Assembly: GCF_003590095.1 (NCBI RefSeq)
Contig: NC_039488.1
Span: forward strand, 744,001 to 808,000
Direction of reading: 5' to 3'
Source: Trichoplusia ni
Taxonomy: Eukaryota > Arthropoda > Insecta > Lepidoptera > Noctuidae
Length of the DNA: 64,000 nt
This document shows positions 11,736 to 24,512 of the stretch, in pieces. A program made the position numbers and the translations under genes. Under the pieces are notes generated by a model. That model was not told the DNA's origin. It was given only the letters and a program-made list of their open reading frames with translations, and did not search any database. Position 1 is the first letter of the stretch, and each line of letters opens with the position of its first letter.

Positions 11736-14700
11736 TTATAAAATCAAATCATTCCAAATCAAAGTTAATTTAAAGACAAGCTTAGTATTATTGTATTTTC
11801 GATTCTTTTTCACGCGCATTTGACCGGTTGTTATTACAAATTCTATTATGATAATAAAAAATAAATGACGCCATCGTTTTCCTTTGTCCACGTTCTTCAT
11901 AAGAAAACTGGTTTAACGAAGAGTTTTCTCAGAATAAAAATCTTGTTATCCTTATTTGCAGAGCTTATTCTAAATGCGTCATCAACTATTTTATATCTGC
12001 TGAGTAGCAAAGGAAAATGATCTCACCTTTGCTGCGAAAATTCTTAATGCTTTGTGAAAAAACTAAAAATGTGTTAGGAAATAGTTCTGTCAAGTTCTTT
12101 AATGCAGGATAATAACTTCAGTGTGTTGTAAGTTAATAATTTTGAACTTGATGTCTAATAAATCTTATGTATGTTAAACTGCACACTGTATATACTTATG
12201 ACACGGTAGTTCAAATAGGTAGAACATTTTCGAAAATCCTAAGCTCATTTTAAATGTCTTATTATTTATTTTCAACATCAATGTTTCCATGGTTGGTTAT
12301 TATTTTCTTGTAATTTCAAGTATTACTAACATTAGGCTAACTTATATTACTTCTGAAACATATGGATGTTTATCTGAAATAAATATTTTGGTTTTTTTTT
12401 ATGAATGCCTTGCTTTTTACCCAGTCTCGTTTAGTTTACGACTTTTTTGTAGACTTATTTGTAGTCAAATTATATGGCAATTCCTTATTTAATTTATGTC
12501 ATAAATAATAATACCTTACTTGCTTCCTTCTCGTTGAACACTGTCCCCGCAACAATTAAGGTTGAATTTAAAAAATTCTCCTTTATTTAAGAGAGTCCGG
12601 AGAACGGTAATTTTGTTGAAATTTTTCCTTTAAATTTTAACCCCGATGTCAGTTTAATGGAGTACTATGGAGCTTTATGTTTATTTTAACTTTGGGTTCT
12701 ACCGAATTGTTAAAGTTACATTATTAGATTACGCTTTAATTTTGTTTTCTTAATGACTTTTCGATGTTGAATTTCGATTTTATTACAAACGGAGATATTA
12801 CTTCGATTTGCTGATGATTTGATAGGCAGGCATCCTATCTTTTTGGAAAACAACAAAGGTTTCTTATGTGAAAAGTTAGTTTTGAATGGTGTATTATTTT
12901 TTTAAGTGTGGAACTTTTTTATTGTAATGCAACTACGATGATACTTAAAAGAGGCAATGGTTTTTTCGCAGGTATCTTCATTGCCCGACTAGATTCTAGC
13001 CCAACCGAATAGGTTCGAAGTTGGATAGGACTGAAGTTCTCCATTCCGTTTCGGCTTCTCTGCTCTATCTTTTAAGTTTGAATTATCCTCACGAAAGTTA
13101 CGGTTAAGGCGAATATTTGACCAGAGAAGATTGCAAATATTCTAAGGTTTTAGTATCTTCTCATCTAATTAAAATGAACAAATAAGCATCAAAATGACAA
13201 TAGGAGAAAATCTTTTAACAAAAAATACAAACGCAATACGCTCAATTTTCTTCCAACCGAAGTAAGTCACACGTATCTTTACACTTTTTTTAATTTTAGG
13301 TAGAAGCTTAAAAACCCTCATCCCAAAAACCATCGCACAACAAAATACCGTCATATACGACATTAGAGCGTATGTTATCAGTTCTCATTAGATAAGGCTA
13401 GCGACATCCCGGAACCGATGCGCAAACACGCTTATCTCGGGGAAAGGGACGAGCGGCGCACGCGCAGCCGACTCTAATAGGGGGATTAGTGGGCTCTGCT
13501 TCAAGGAAAAGTTGTCACAAGATGGCTGTGGACGATTTTTATTGAAAACTAGATTTTTGACATTTAGCGATGTTTTGGATGGGTGGAATATCTCCTAGAA
13601 ATATTTATATAATTCAGCCAAACATCTTAAAACCAAATAGGATCTACTATTTGGTCTCATCTAGATAACTTACTCTGCGGTGACTTGGTATCTAAAGTTC
13701 AGATTTTTTTTCCTTTCCTACTTATTTCATCTTGTTAATTTCGTTGTGGATTCCATTGTGTATTTAGTAACACATCAAGTTTGTTTGTTTCAGAGGTATT
13801 TTTTGCATACCTATATTAAAATCTTAATGCAGAATTTTTTATCATAGTGTTACCGAATGAAATCGTCATAGACTTCAAAACCGCTGAGGTAAATGGATGG
13901 TAAGAATATGTACATATATAAGGTAAACGTACGTCTTTAAACACATAGAGCGTTTTAGTATGTGTTATTATTAAGTATATAATAAATGGGTATGTCTGTA
14001 ACCAGTCGTCGGCGAGGTTCCGCACCGATGCATCGCCGCCATCTCGCAAGTACAGATAGCATATAAATTGTTGAATAGATTTGAAATAGAAAGTTTTCTC
14101 TGTATTTTTGAAAAAGTTGGATGTATTTTTTTTTTCAGTTTATGTTTTTTTTAATGGCCTGTATTATATTGTTGGTGGTACAGTACAGTAGTGACTGTTC
14201 TTTAAATGGAGAAAAAAATGCCTTCTATTCATCGAACTTAATTCTCAACTCGAAAAACTACTATACTATACCTACATACTACTATATACTATAATTTTCA
14301 ATATCCTTTATTGACTATCTTTGTCTCTAGCTATGAAGGGCTTAGATGATGCTTTTGACAACATTCATGTTAAAAAAAGCATGATACTTGAAATGCGCGT
14401 AGCAAAGGTACTAATAAAGTCTTGTAGCCACTATAACAAACTTACAACTAAGTATCCACAGATTGAGTAATTAAAACCAGAATTAACATTATTCTGCTGC
14501 CACTCCAAGATATATCATAAGAAATATTTTCGAAATCGTCGGTCGAGCCGGTTTCAGCGTTTTTTCGTCTCTGTTCGCCAACTCAGTTGAACAAATAAGC
14601 CAAGTGTGCGCTTCAAGCAACACACCGAATCACAAAATGGCCTTTTTGTGTACACGGCAATACCAACTTACCTATACAAACCATTAAATTAAAATAATCA

Positions 14701-15039
14701 TTAACGCACTTGACTTAAAGTAGAAAATCGCTTGAGATTTTGAAGGTTAAGCTAGCCTTAATACGAGGTTTGGCATCAGTTAATTTCGAAACGCAAAATG
14801 TATGGATCATTTAAATGGTATTTTAAAATTGCGAAATTATTTTGTGAGTTGACTTATTAACGCTTACTGGATAAGTTATCTTCATATTAATTTTGTAATT
14901 GTAATATAAAACATAGACCGTACATAGTAAGCATGAGACAGTATCTTACTTTTGTATAGGTAGGTAAATGTTTGATCTATGGTAATCAAATATTTCGTCT
15001 TAAGAAGAAAGTCCTAACATTCAACTTAATTTGCAAAGT
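11736..15039. other. Stretch without a recognisable gene
   Basis: AT-rich with no recognisable gene or transposon end. It includes a GC-richer patch at 13380-13510 with an inverted pair of GATA-factor sites (annotated separately) and a GC-richer patch at about 14540-14650. Confidence 0.5.
13390..13510. promoter_or_regulatory. GC-richer patch with inverted GATA sites
   Basis: AGATAAG at 13390-13396 and CTTATCT at 13431-13437 are inverted GATA-factor sites. They are followed by a GC-rich run and a GGGGGATTAG word of the Orthodenticle/Bicoid type. The combination in a compact patch is suggestive of an enhancer, but single sites of this length are common. Confidence 0.25.
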
Positions 15040-15160
15040 TGTTCATTTCATTTTCAAGACACTCAGACTTAGAACAACCGTTCGTGGATCACCCAAGTGT
15101 TTCTTCTAAGCGGAGTTCGAACCCGTGACACTTGCACGTGCACCGTGCACTAACTAACTT
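15040..15160 (-). mobile_element. tRNA-derived SINE fragment (family A)
   Basis: On the minus strand, GGTTCGAACTCC is the B box, followed by a body with GGGTGATCCACGAACG and CTAAGTCTGAGTGTCTTG. The body blocks align by eye with the copies at 3990 and 28541. The 3' CGTCACAAGG end is not visible, so this copy is 3'-truncated or diverged. Confidence 0.6.
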
Positions 15161-15851
15161 GTCACCAAATCATTTTTTTTATCTCTAGCCCGTTTGTACG
15201 GAACTTTCGCTTTATTACTCCAATTCAAATATAGTTACTACCCTTCTGATAAAACGGAGCACAATCTTCACTTCTGAACTTGGAAAATATCTGTGTTTTG
15301 TTACAATATACAACTCTTTTAACAAAACTTCTCCGATTAAACTACTGACCATCAATCTCCAGCCACCTATATAATTTCAAAAGCTTGACAATTCGCCATA
15401 TTTGCACCTTAGAGTGCAAAGCAAACACAAACCCAGACAGATAAACGTAAGACTATCTGAAGTGCAGTGGGCACCTTGGTAGTAAACTTCGACGATACGC
15501 CGGTTCGATGCCCGATACCAATTGCACAATTGATAATGGTGACACTGACTACGGTTATAATTAAATCTACTATCAGATTATTTGACGGTGTTATTGGAAT
15601 CATGTTTTATATCGTTGAACTTTTGATTTTCAATACTTGCAGTCCATCACATATATACATTGAAATTTCGGAACTCACGCAACTGCTATAAAAGATACTG
15701 TATTTTATTGTTTTTAATTTTTTATACGCTAAAGTTTCGTAAATATTCAATCATAGGTTTCAAACTATTTTTTTATTAATGTTTGCCTCAATATAGACAC
15801 GCTTCATTTTATTTAAAGTTACCGCTAGGAGTCTCATCATTATGAATTCGT

Positions 15852-15905
15852 TACGGCCCATTGCTGGGCATAGGCTTCTTTCCAAGATACGTCATAAAGC
15901 CAGGT
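15852..15905 (+). repeat. Lepidopteran 'GCTGGGCATAGG' repeat, family F (copy 1)
   Basis: CGGCCCATTGCTGGGCATAG followed by GCTTCTTTCC matches a very common moth repeat word. Other copies in this window lie at 31735-31780 and 62205-62248. Only a short part of the parent element is left. Confidence 0.5.
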
Positions 15906-16132
15906 TTGCTGCTTATAAAGTATCGTGAATCTTAACATTTTGATACAAGAATGAATTCTATATCATTCATAATTCAACACTCCATATTCTATAAAGTCTA
16001 CTTGAACCAACATTTCCCATCGTTTTGTACACCATCCATACGCAACTTTTAAACACTGTAATGGTGTTTACATATGGGAAAAACTGCTAATAGTCGGCGG
16101 TATTGCTCATGTTATTTTAATTTGAGTTAAGT

Positions 16133-16205
16133 GGATGCGGGCGGGCCCGTGCGGCGCGCCTAGCGTGCGGATCAAAGGCGCCGCTGACCGAACGGCGGGA
16201 ACATA
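16133..16205. promoter_or_regulatory. GC-rich island with TCF-like and helper-like sites
   Basis: In AT-rich surroundings there is a GC-dense run containing GATCAAAGG at 16170-16178, an exact TCF/Pangolin-type core, followed within 30 bases by GGCGCCGC and AACGGCGGGAA. The latter contain GC helper-like and E2F-like words. No exon is visible. Wnt responsiveness is only a guess from site content. Confidence 0.3.
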
Positions 16206-16646
16206 TTATCGAAGCCTGTTTAAACTGAATTTTATCGTCCATTTTGGACTTTTTAAGTTACGTGTTTTAAAGGTGCCTGAAATAAACAACGAAGTAAAAT
16301 AATCTGTTGCAAACATATTAAAATTTCATTTTAGAAAGTACGTAATGATAATAGGTTAGGATTAAAAACATTAAAAAATTTGCAAGATATTCGGTCTTTA
16401 AAACAAGCCGCGTTTCGAAATTTTTCTCAATTAGTTTTATATTAATCGATCTAGTAACCAATTATTATATAGGCTAGCTTAGCCTATTTTCCCGCTAAAA
16501 CAGTTGGTCAAAACAAAAATGAGGATTTAGTGGACAGAAAAAAGACTTGATGCTACACGCTACATTCCATCACATCCAAAACAGTTACTTTCCAAGTTTC
16601 TGAGAATAGTCCCCCAAGACGGCGTGCTAGAGACATAGGGAATATT

Positions 16647-16655
16647 AGATGGCGC
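16647..16655 (+). promoter_or_regulatory. CTCF-like core TAGATGGCGC
   Basis: AGATGGCGC preceded by T matches the ten-base core of the fly CTCF consensus. There is no other support. Confidence 0.25.
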
Positions 16656-17105
16656 AATTTAAAGCCAAGAGCGGGTTGCGGCCGAGATTACACCCCCACA
16701 AGAGCTTTGATCTCGACTAGTTTTGGAATTGTTAATGATAGAGTGGACGCAGCAGGCCATGTTTAAATACCTTCCAAATGCCGTGTTGTTGCGATGACAT
16801 TAACCTTCGAAAAACTTATGTCGTAAAGGAGGCTTTATATTTAAAGACTGGATATGTAATAGGCTGGCAAAAAAACAAAAAATACTGGCCATTGGTTTTG
16901 AGGACGGTAGGAATTCCGTCAGTTGTTAAATCACCGGTTTCGACTAAAATAATGTACTAATAGGAAAATTATTTAATTGGGAACTTAGTTCTAAATCGAC
17001 TGATGTTATTATGGATCACTGGTCAAGTAATTTAGCTACGGGAATCAAAATCGACATCAATAAATTGGAGTAAGACAAGATTCTGAGAAACAAGAGAAGA
17101 TAGAT

Positions 17106-17345
17106 CGACGATCTCCGTGGTCGAGTGGCGTACGCACCGGTTTCAAGGTGTCGCTAGCTCTGAGGTCCCGGGTTCGATCCCCGGTCGGGTCAATGTAAAA
17201 ATTCACATTTTTACATTGTCTCGGGTCTGGGTGTTTGTGGTACCTTCGTTGTATCTGAATTCCATAACACAAGTGCTGCAGCAACTTACTTTGGGTTCAG
17301 AACAATGTATGTGATGTTGTCCGCATTTATTTATTTATTTATAGA
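17106..17345 (+). mobile_element. tRNA-derived SINE (family B), near full length
   Basis: The head resembles a tRNA: an A box in CGTGGTCGAGTGGCG and a B box in GGTTCGATCCCC. No matching acceptor stem can be formed, so it is not a functional tRNA gene. The body contains GGTCTGGGTGTTTGTGGTAC and GTATGTGATGTTGTCC, words I remember from moth SINEs, and ends in an (ATTT)n run near 17324-17343. The short open frames here on both strands are by-products. Target-site duplications are not clear. Confidence 0.75.
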
Positions 17346-18742
17346 CTACAGTTCAGCCGAATGTTATTTAAACTATTGATTTTAAAGGTAAATAGTGATA
17401 GCTTTTGATGTTAACTTTAGATAATAATTACCTACTTACAATTATACAGCACACAATGTCAATTGGCCGCAAACGTATGGAAAAATGCAGAAATAAGGAA
17501 TGTTCAAAAACAACGTAATGTGTATAAGGATTTCCTTCGTAGCCCTATACAAGATTCTCCTGGACTATCTACACTTATTCCTAAATTCTGTTGCTTTTCG
17601 TTATTTGCCTAAAACTTATATCAAAATGTAATGTTTAAAACGTTACCTTAAAATAGTTATTTTACAGCTAACTGCGCTGCAATCATTTAGATGTTTTAAT
17701 GGCCTGTCAAAAGACAATTAATGACGTTATAATTTTCTGTTTTCGACCCAGAATACACCTTCAAAGACCACGTACAAAGCTGTATATATTTTAAGTAAAA
17801 CTGTCCATTTCAAAACGAGGTTCGCTCGCATGCAGCCGCTAACGACGATTCGAGGAAACCAGCTACGTGATCGTCGTGTTTGGACATAACGACGTACCTA
17901 CCTAGCTATTTACATACCCCATATACCGAGAATCAAGTCTCAAAGGTTTTACTTCAGCTCAAACCAAGGAATTTCTCACATGGATATGATATTGGTAGTT
18001 TGGTCGGTGTTGATGTGTTTTCGGAATTTTGGGCTTTACTGCTTTGCAACGTGATTGCGTAAGTTTATTAAGGTTGGTTAAATTTAACATCTGAAGAAAT
18101 CAAGTCTGTTTTAAATTATGCTAAGTATAGAAAAAGAGTTGATTACATTAGACAAAAAATAATAACTTATTTGTCGCGAAACGATTAAATTGGTTAAATG
18201 GGTATATCAAACCATACTTTTATTTCGTTGTCTTCCCAATTAAACTACTAATGTATTTAAAGAAATGAGTGCGAATGTATAGTAAGTAGACATTGGGTTA
18301 AATAAAACATAGTTTGGACTCAGGGGTTTGCGTTTTAAACACGTTAAACTTCATATTAGAACTTCATTCCACGTTCCAGTTAGCAACAGCTACTTCACCA
18401 ATAATTCTCGAATTTAGTGATGGAAGCTTTCCGGCAGCTGATTTCTAAGAAATTTCTTACTATTGAATTTGATATGAGGACACACAGATATGTAATAGAT
18501 ACTAAACTTTAGAGGCCGGTAAGGTTTGTAGGTAGGACGATATCACTTGACCGTCCGCGGACTCTCTCACGTAGCGAAAAAGAACCGACGTACAATCGTT
18601 CACACAAGTGTTAAACCTTATGTTAATATGGGAAAACATTTTTTGTATAAGCAGATATTAGTAGGTAAGAAGAATTTCCCGAGGTAGTTGTTATAATTTT
18701 AGTAAATGGATATATCTTTCTATGCCTTGAATTTTCTACCAA

Positions 18743-18791
18743 TGCAATGACAAAAGGTAACCTTTGTAAAGGTAACCTTTGCAATGACAAA
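18743..18791. repeat. Nested short tandem duplication
   Basis: AAAGGTAACCTTTG occurs twice (18753-18766 and 18768-18781), separated by one T. The pair is bracketed by exact direct repeats of TGCAATGACAAA (18743-18754 and 18780-18791). Each inner unit is nearly self-complementary. This looks like a recent local duplication. Confidence 0.7.
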
Positions 18792-21485
18792 TTTTAGAAA
18801 TGTGATACGACTTAAAAATAACGCACTCATTTATCATTTAAGCGCTTTTAAGAGCTTTTTAATAGTTTAAGTGCGAATTATCATGCACTAGTTAATATTA
18901 GTAGGCAAAACGTGAGCCTAGTAGTGGATTTATTCATCTACAAATTCAAATTCGGATTTCAATACATCAAAACTTTTCACTTTCATTTTGTTCTTGTGTC
19001 TAATGTCCATTTAACCAGTCTTTTTTCGAATTACCAAGCCGCACTTGAATGTACCCGCCAATAACTGGCCAGTGTCAATATTGATGGAAGCGAGACAACG
19101 GCGTGGTTTTTGAGAATTTCCAATGAAGGTCCGACCGTGTTGTGTTTGTATGTTTGTGTGTTTGCCCGGGCGGACGTTCTCGTGTAATCTCGCTATTTGC
19201 TCGGACGATGCGCGACCTGGTCCGCTCCGTGTAATACAGCACTATTGGTATTGCCTGAACTCACTATTCGTTGTAACGTTCTTGTTTTTCTTGATTCGTC
19301 AATCTCATCTAAAATTGGAAATTTTTGGGATCAAAACCATTTTTTTTAACTGACTGCGTTCATGAGTTTATTTTAATTTGAGTGGCATGTGGAATCACAA
19401 ATATTAAAATCAATGCCTCGAAAACTAACAACCAGAGGTCAATTTCCCAGCAGTAGAACTCTATTAACCAGTTAAAAAGGCTAACAGATCGACATAAAAA
19501 AAAATCCCATCAAAAATTTCAGCGTTCGTTCGCGATCGTAAGTGAACGAGTGACTGCAACGAGGTGCTAAGCGGTCTACTAATGAGCCGTCGCTAATCGT
19601 CCACAAAGCGAGTGCGCGTGAGTGGCTCACTCTACCACAGAGACACTTTGCATCCGATATTGCTTATTAGTATGTAGCCATTTGATGTCACGAGCTTTTA
19701 AGGTTAAGAGTTAATGAGTTCCGGTTAAGCATGTTAGGAAAATGGTGGCAGGTACTAAAAATAAATTAGAGAAAATTATGTGGAATGGTTTTCCTCAAAC
19801 GGGTCAGTTTACGTTTCTATGGAAGTTTAGTTCTCTATCAAAAGCTAAACGTAATTTATGTGTGACTCTTTTTATACCACTGCTTTTTTGTTTAGCTTAC
19901 CTGTACCTATCATAGGCAAGTCTCACATCCATAATTTCCTTCTACATTACCGAAAGAAAATCTAAAGTAGAAGAAAATAAAAAAAAGCCCTATTAAAACG
20001 AGGTTTTAAAGAAACATAGACACAAAACCGTAACATCGAAGTTTGGATAACATAACACACATCATTCTCATAAATGACTACATCAACAAACCAGCCATCT
20101 CCTTAATTAACCTAATTCCGTTTCCTTGTATGATGGTATGGTATATATAGCGAAATGCAAGGAGCCATATTGATGATGCCGCTAGAGAATGCCGACAGGG
20201 CGGCACAAACAGCGTGGTTGGGAACCGAGTCGCCCTTTGATCACGACCCGCCGTCCGTACGCCACTTGTTATGGGGAACTGTTGAAGGATATGCAGAAGG
20301 TTCGGTTTGTAGATGCTGTAATTACTTGATAGAAGTCAGATCGGTTGTAGATGATTAAAAATAAGATGACAAGAAACACCTCGTTTGTAAATCGGTTTGC
20401 CAAGAAGAGTATTTCACACGGTCATTTTCATAAGTGCTTTCCGTATTTTTCAATCATAACCACGTAACGTTCTCATATTTGGACCTAATTAATCTCGCCT
20501 AGTTTACTACGTTTTTATTTTCAAGTATTACTCAAGATTTCTTCAAAATTTAAAAAAATGTACTCCCCACTCATTTTAAACATGACTGCTTCTTGTTATA
20601 TTACCCAAATATTAGTCATACAATCAAGCTGTGTCAAGGAGTTCCCTTGAAGTCAAATTGTTGCAGTCATGAGAATATACAAGACCAGGCTCTATTTCTT
20701 TCAGTATTGCCGTCCTTCCACAACTGGAGACCATCAAGAGGTGATCATAGACCATCGACACTAGGAAGCAATTTTCCATATTACAAAAATCCTAAGTTAG
20801 ACTTCTGATCATCACCACGTTTGCTTGCCGCACGATACAAAGTGCTACGTATGATGCTTTGATGGGAATTGTCTACAGTACTGCAGTTTTTGATACGCCA
20901 CTCCGCTACATCTTTGTTGTGGGCCCGGCTTTGTGATTCTAATGCAACCTATAAAATATACAAGGACCCACCTGACTTATGAAATAGAACCTCCATGCTA
21001 AACGGGTACTTGTTAGGGTAGAATGTTCATGTTAGGCTGAATAAAATTCTGTTTTTTTTTGTGAAGAAAATTCTTGTAGGATGAGTTTTGGGACTTCGTT
21101 TTGGCTAATACATAAATAAGACTTTCTTTATACGAAGAATATTATCTTTTGTGACGTTTTGTGCAGATAGAAGTCAGATTTGTAAATGTAGTCAAATATA
21201 TGGCTAGTGGAAAATGTTCACTGATTATCTTCGTCAAACCTTTGCAATACCTTAATGTTGCTAATAATTCCATCCAACGTAAATTCAATGTTTTTCCCTA
21301 CTGGAACAAATGCTTATGCTAAGAGTCATAGAGCTAAATCTCCCAATTGTTTCAGCTTACGTCCTTATAAAGAAAACTATGAATAAATAAGCGGATCTGT
21401 AAATAGATTGAATACCTACGCATAATCTTCTACCCTTAGAAGTAAGGGAGAGTAGACCAGGCGTGGGTGCAATAAAGGCAAACAA

Positions 21486-21498
21486 CGCCCTCTCGTGG
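21486..21498 (-). promoter_or_regulatory. CTCF-like site CCACGAGAGGGCG
   Basis: On the minus strand the sequence differs by one base from the widely used CTCF core CCASYAGRKGGCR. It lies in a small GC-richer patch. Match by eye only. Confidence 0.35.
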
Positions 21499-23385
21499 TG
21501 ATTTGGGCATTTATTAAAAAGCACACAATACCGAGCCACTACACAGAGATCGCTCTTTTCCATTTTATTTTTAATATTAAACCCCCCGGCTACTGCTCCG
21601 CGGTACAGAGTAATGGAAAAGTACAGAGAGTTCAATCATACTAAAATGTTTACATACAGGTAAGTGATATTATTCATCTAACTTCTCTCAAAATTGTTTG
21701 TTAAATTTTATCCATATTTAACTGATAATAGTTCACCCGTATTGCAATATAATATAATAATTGTTACCGTAAATTACACACCAAAAACGACGTCGTAGTA
21801 ACTGCTACGAATTTCGTAGCATTTTGTAACAGTATCACACGAATCATTACTGAAAATTAAAGACTCAATTTTATTGACATTTACCCAAACAACTTTTTTT
21901 TTACCAAAGTTTCTGTATACATGCCAACGTTAGTTTTCCCGTATAACATAAGGATTTAGTATTATTCATCTAAACTTAAAGTAATACATTGTCGTAGACA
22001 GCCAAAAGTATTTCCACGTAAGCACTGTCTCCGCCTTTACTACACAGTCGTTTATAATATTTACAGAAACAGTAAATACCATGTAATCTCTGTGCCCCAC
22101 TACTCTATGGCATCGCTTTCCAGGGAGGCTGGTGGAGGGTCCTCCACTGCTATTATTGAGATTCAGACGGCGGACTCTTCATCATATCTACTCTAGAATA
22201 TGTACTCTTGCAATAACTGTTTATGTAATTTTCTGCTTTGTTTTATATGTACGCGTTTTCGTGAATTTCCTTGTGTTATATGATAGATAAATGTACTTAT
22301 TTCAGGCCTTGGTACGGATTAGTGAAAGCCTTTTGGTACACGAGAAGATACGGTCTCGATATCGTTTTATATGGTCTTTGGTAAGGTTCATTATGACTTA
22401 GGAAAATAGACCAAGTGAGTTGATTCGTGAAGACACGTTACGCTCTACAAAAAAAATGTATTTACAAAGTGAATGAATTTGATTCAAACTTTTCTTGAAA
22501 ACCAACTATTAACCAAGAAAAATTTCCAAAATAAAAATAAATACTTATATTAAGTATACATCCAGTAGATTATGAAGCGAAAAGGGTTCCCACCAAAAAG
22601 TTTCAAATAAACAGTAAAAAAAAAAATTCCATTTAATTTTGTTAGTTTCAGGATAAAGATTGCAGTCAACCTAGTAGTTATACAGTGTACTTACAGGCAA
22701 ACAACCGAGCGTGTATAATTACCAGAACTTGTACTATGATTATATTAAAACTGGACTATTGCTAACGTGCGAGGAAGACGGTGCTCTACATAGAATATAG
22801 CGCGTTCTCGCCTACACAGCGGAATCAGCATAGTAAGTGCATCAGTCAACCAATTACTATCGGCCGGTGTTGTGGATCGCGTGCCCGACCTCGTAGTCAA
22901 GGCTTAATGTATAGACAACAGATTTATAATGGGTTAAAAATTAAATGCAGGATATATGTATTAATTATACTTTTTTTGTGAAGGTATGCTTATTAAAATC
23001 AAACTACTAATTTTAATGTGCTTGGTAGACCTAAAATCTGTATAAATTCATGTCCAATTTTGACTCTATCACACGATGTCTATATTAAAGTCGTATTTGA
23101 AATAAATAAATAGTTATACTGAAAATTGTTGAAGAACCTATATTCGTGTAACAACTAACTAACTTGTCAAATAATAAACACTGAAACTTAAGTAAATTAG
23201 CATATCAGTATTCCCAGCGAATACAACCCCGGAAGTGTATACCAAACAAATTGGAACACAGTCAACTTGCTTCACGTAGAAGTTTATCTGTAAGTTATTG
23301 AGGGTAGTCGCAAACATCGACAGGTGTGGGTACGGCTAATAGTTCAAAATTCAAAGTTGTACTCAAATAGTCCGGGTAAACACTA

Positions 23386-23398
23386 CGCCATCTGGCGG
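23386..23398 (-). promoter_or_regulatory. CTCF-like site CCGCCAGATGGCG
   Basis: The minus strand differs from the CTCF core by one base. It is also partly palindromic (CGCCA..TGGCG). It is the second near-consensus site within 2 kb, which makes this interval worth testing as an insulator. Confidence 0.4.
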
Positions 23399-24481
23399 GC
23401 TTTGCCCAATACGAAGTCTTGTCGCCCTACTGTTAGTGGACTACATCAATTGGAGTGCAGGGTAGAAAGTTGAGTGGAAAAATAAAAAATCAAGATGAAA
23501 TTTTATTGTAAATGAAAAAATATTCTGAATGTTTTCTTTTTGGGGCCGTAAGTCAGACATAGGTGAAGTATTTGTCGGTCGTTTTTCTATGTAATTTCTT
23601 ATTTTCATTTAATTATATCATGATTTAACCGCATTAAAATAATACGTAGTATTCAATAACCTCGATACTTCAAAATAATTTAGTCTAGTTCAAAATTATA
23701 GCATAAAAATTCTATATTATTCATATTCTATATTAATCAATGCTAGTTTCAAATGCGACCTAAAAACACACAAGAAAGTCTGAACGCTCAAGCGGTTTAA
23801 TTTAAGGGGTCACGTTATAACCCCGGGTGCGTGCAACTTGTCTTGCTAGGGAGGAGTAATTGACAGCCTCAAGGAGCGACTGGTGCAAAAACATGGCGAA
23901 TTTTTATAGCTGTCAAACCGATTGCGAGGTATGCATTACGTCGCGTGCTACTTGTGTTAGCTTTTGTTCTGTAAATCATTGTGTTTTGTAGACATACTTA
24001 GTTATTATATTGAACTTAATAATGTGTTGTAGGTGTGTTATTGTCAAAGAGAATTGAGTTAATTTTTTTGTAGACGGTGGTTTGATTTTCATGAGTTCTA
24101 ATTTGGTATCAAACCATTTTCTTTTATTACTAAGTCTATAATTGGTGTAAATAAAATATCGAAATATATGGAATCTCATTTAATATACTTTTTTGGGTAT
24201 TACCGATTAAATTTTGTAAGAGAAGATACAACGACTCTAAAAAAAACTTTTCAAAGCTCTACTTTTTAAACTTTGAGTATACATTCAAATGTCAATTTCT
24301 GTATCTTTTTCCAAATTAAATAGTTACTTACTAAAAAAACATATTTTTCAAATGTTCCTTGTCGCGTGCATACCTAAATTTTCGTGATAATGTGGTCATA
24401 AAAACCTTTTATCGTCAAAATAATCATTACGATGTTAACCTGCCACTGGTTAAGCTCAAGTGGTCCCTGTGGGGTCGCGTG

Positions 24482-24512
24482 TACCCCGTAGTGCACCCTA
24501 GAGGACGGGGTA
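24482..24512. repeat. Short inverted repeat TACCCCGT / ACGGGGTA
   Basis: Perfect eight-base arms at 24482-24489 and 24505-24512 lie inside a GC-richer 90-base patch with further GGGGTC/GACCCC words. It may be the remnant of a transposon end or a regulatory element; neither can be shown. Confidence 0.4.

Larger units (their letters stand above)
15906..17105. other. Stretch without a recognisable gene
   Basis: No gene. It includes a GC-rich island at 16133-16205 (annotated separately), an eight-base hairpin ATAGGCTA/TAGCCTAT near 16471-16489 and a CTCF-like core at 16647. Confidence 0.5.

Noticed and set aside
17106..17182. Possible functional tRNA gene
   Set aside because: A and B boxes are present, but no acceptor or anticodon stem can be formed and the sequence continues into a SINE body with an ATTT tail.
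20155..20358. 67-codon frame in a GC-richer patch
   Set aside because: Low length, no domain, no recognisable homologue; composition explains it.
21357..21635. 92-codon minus-strand frame
   Set aside because: Residue pattern matches no family and the frame coincides with a noncoding GC patch containing a CTCF-like word.
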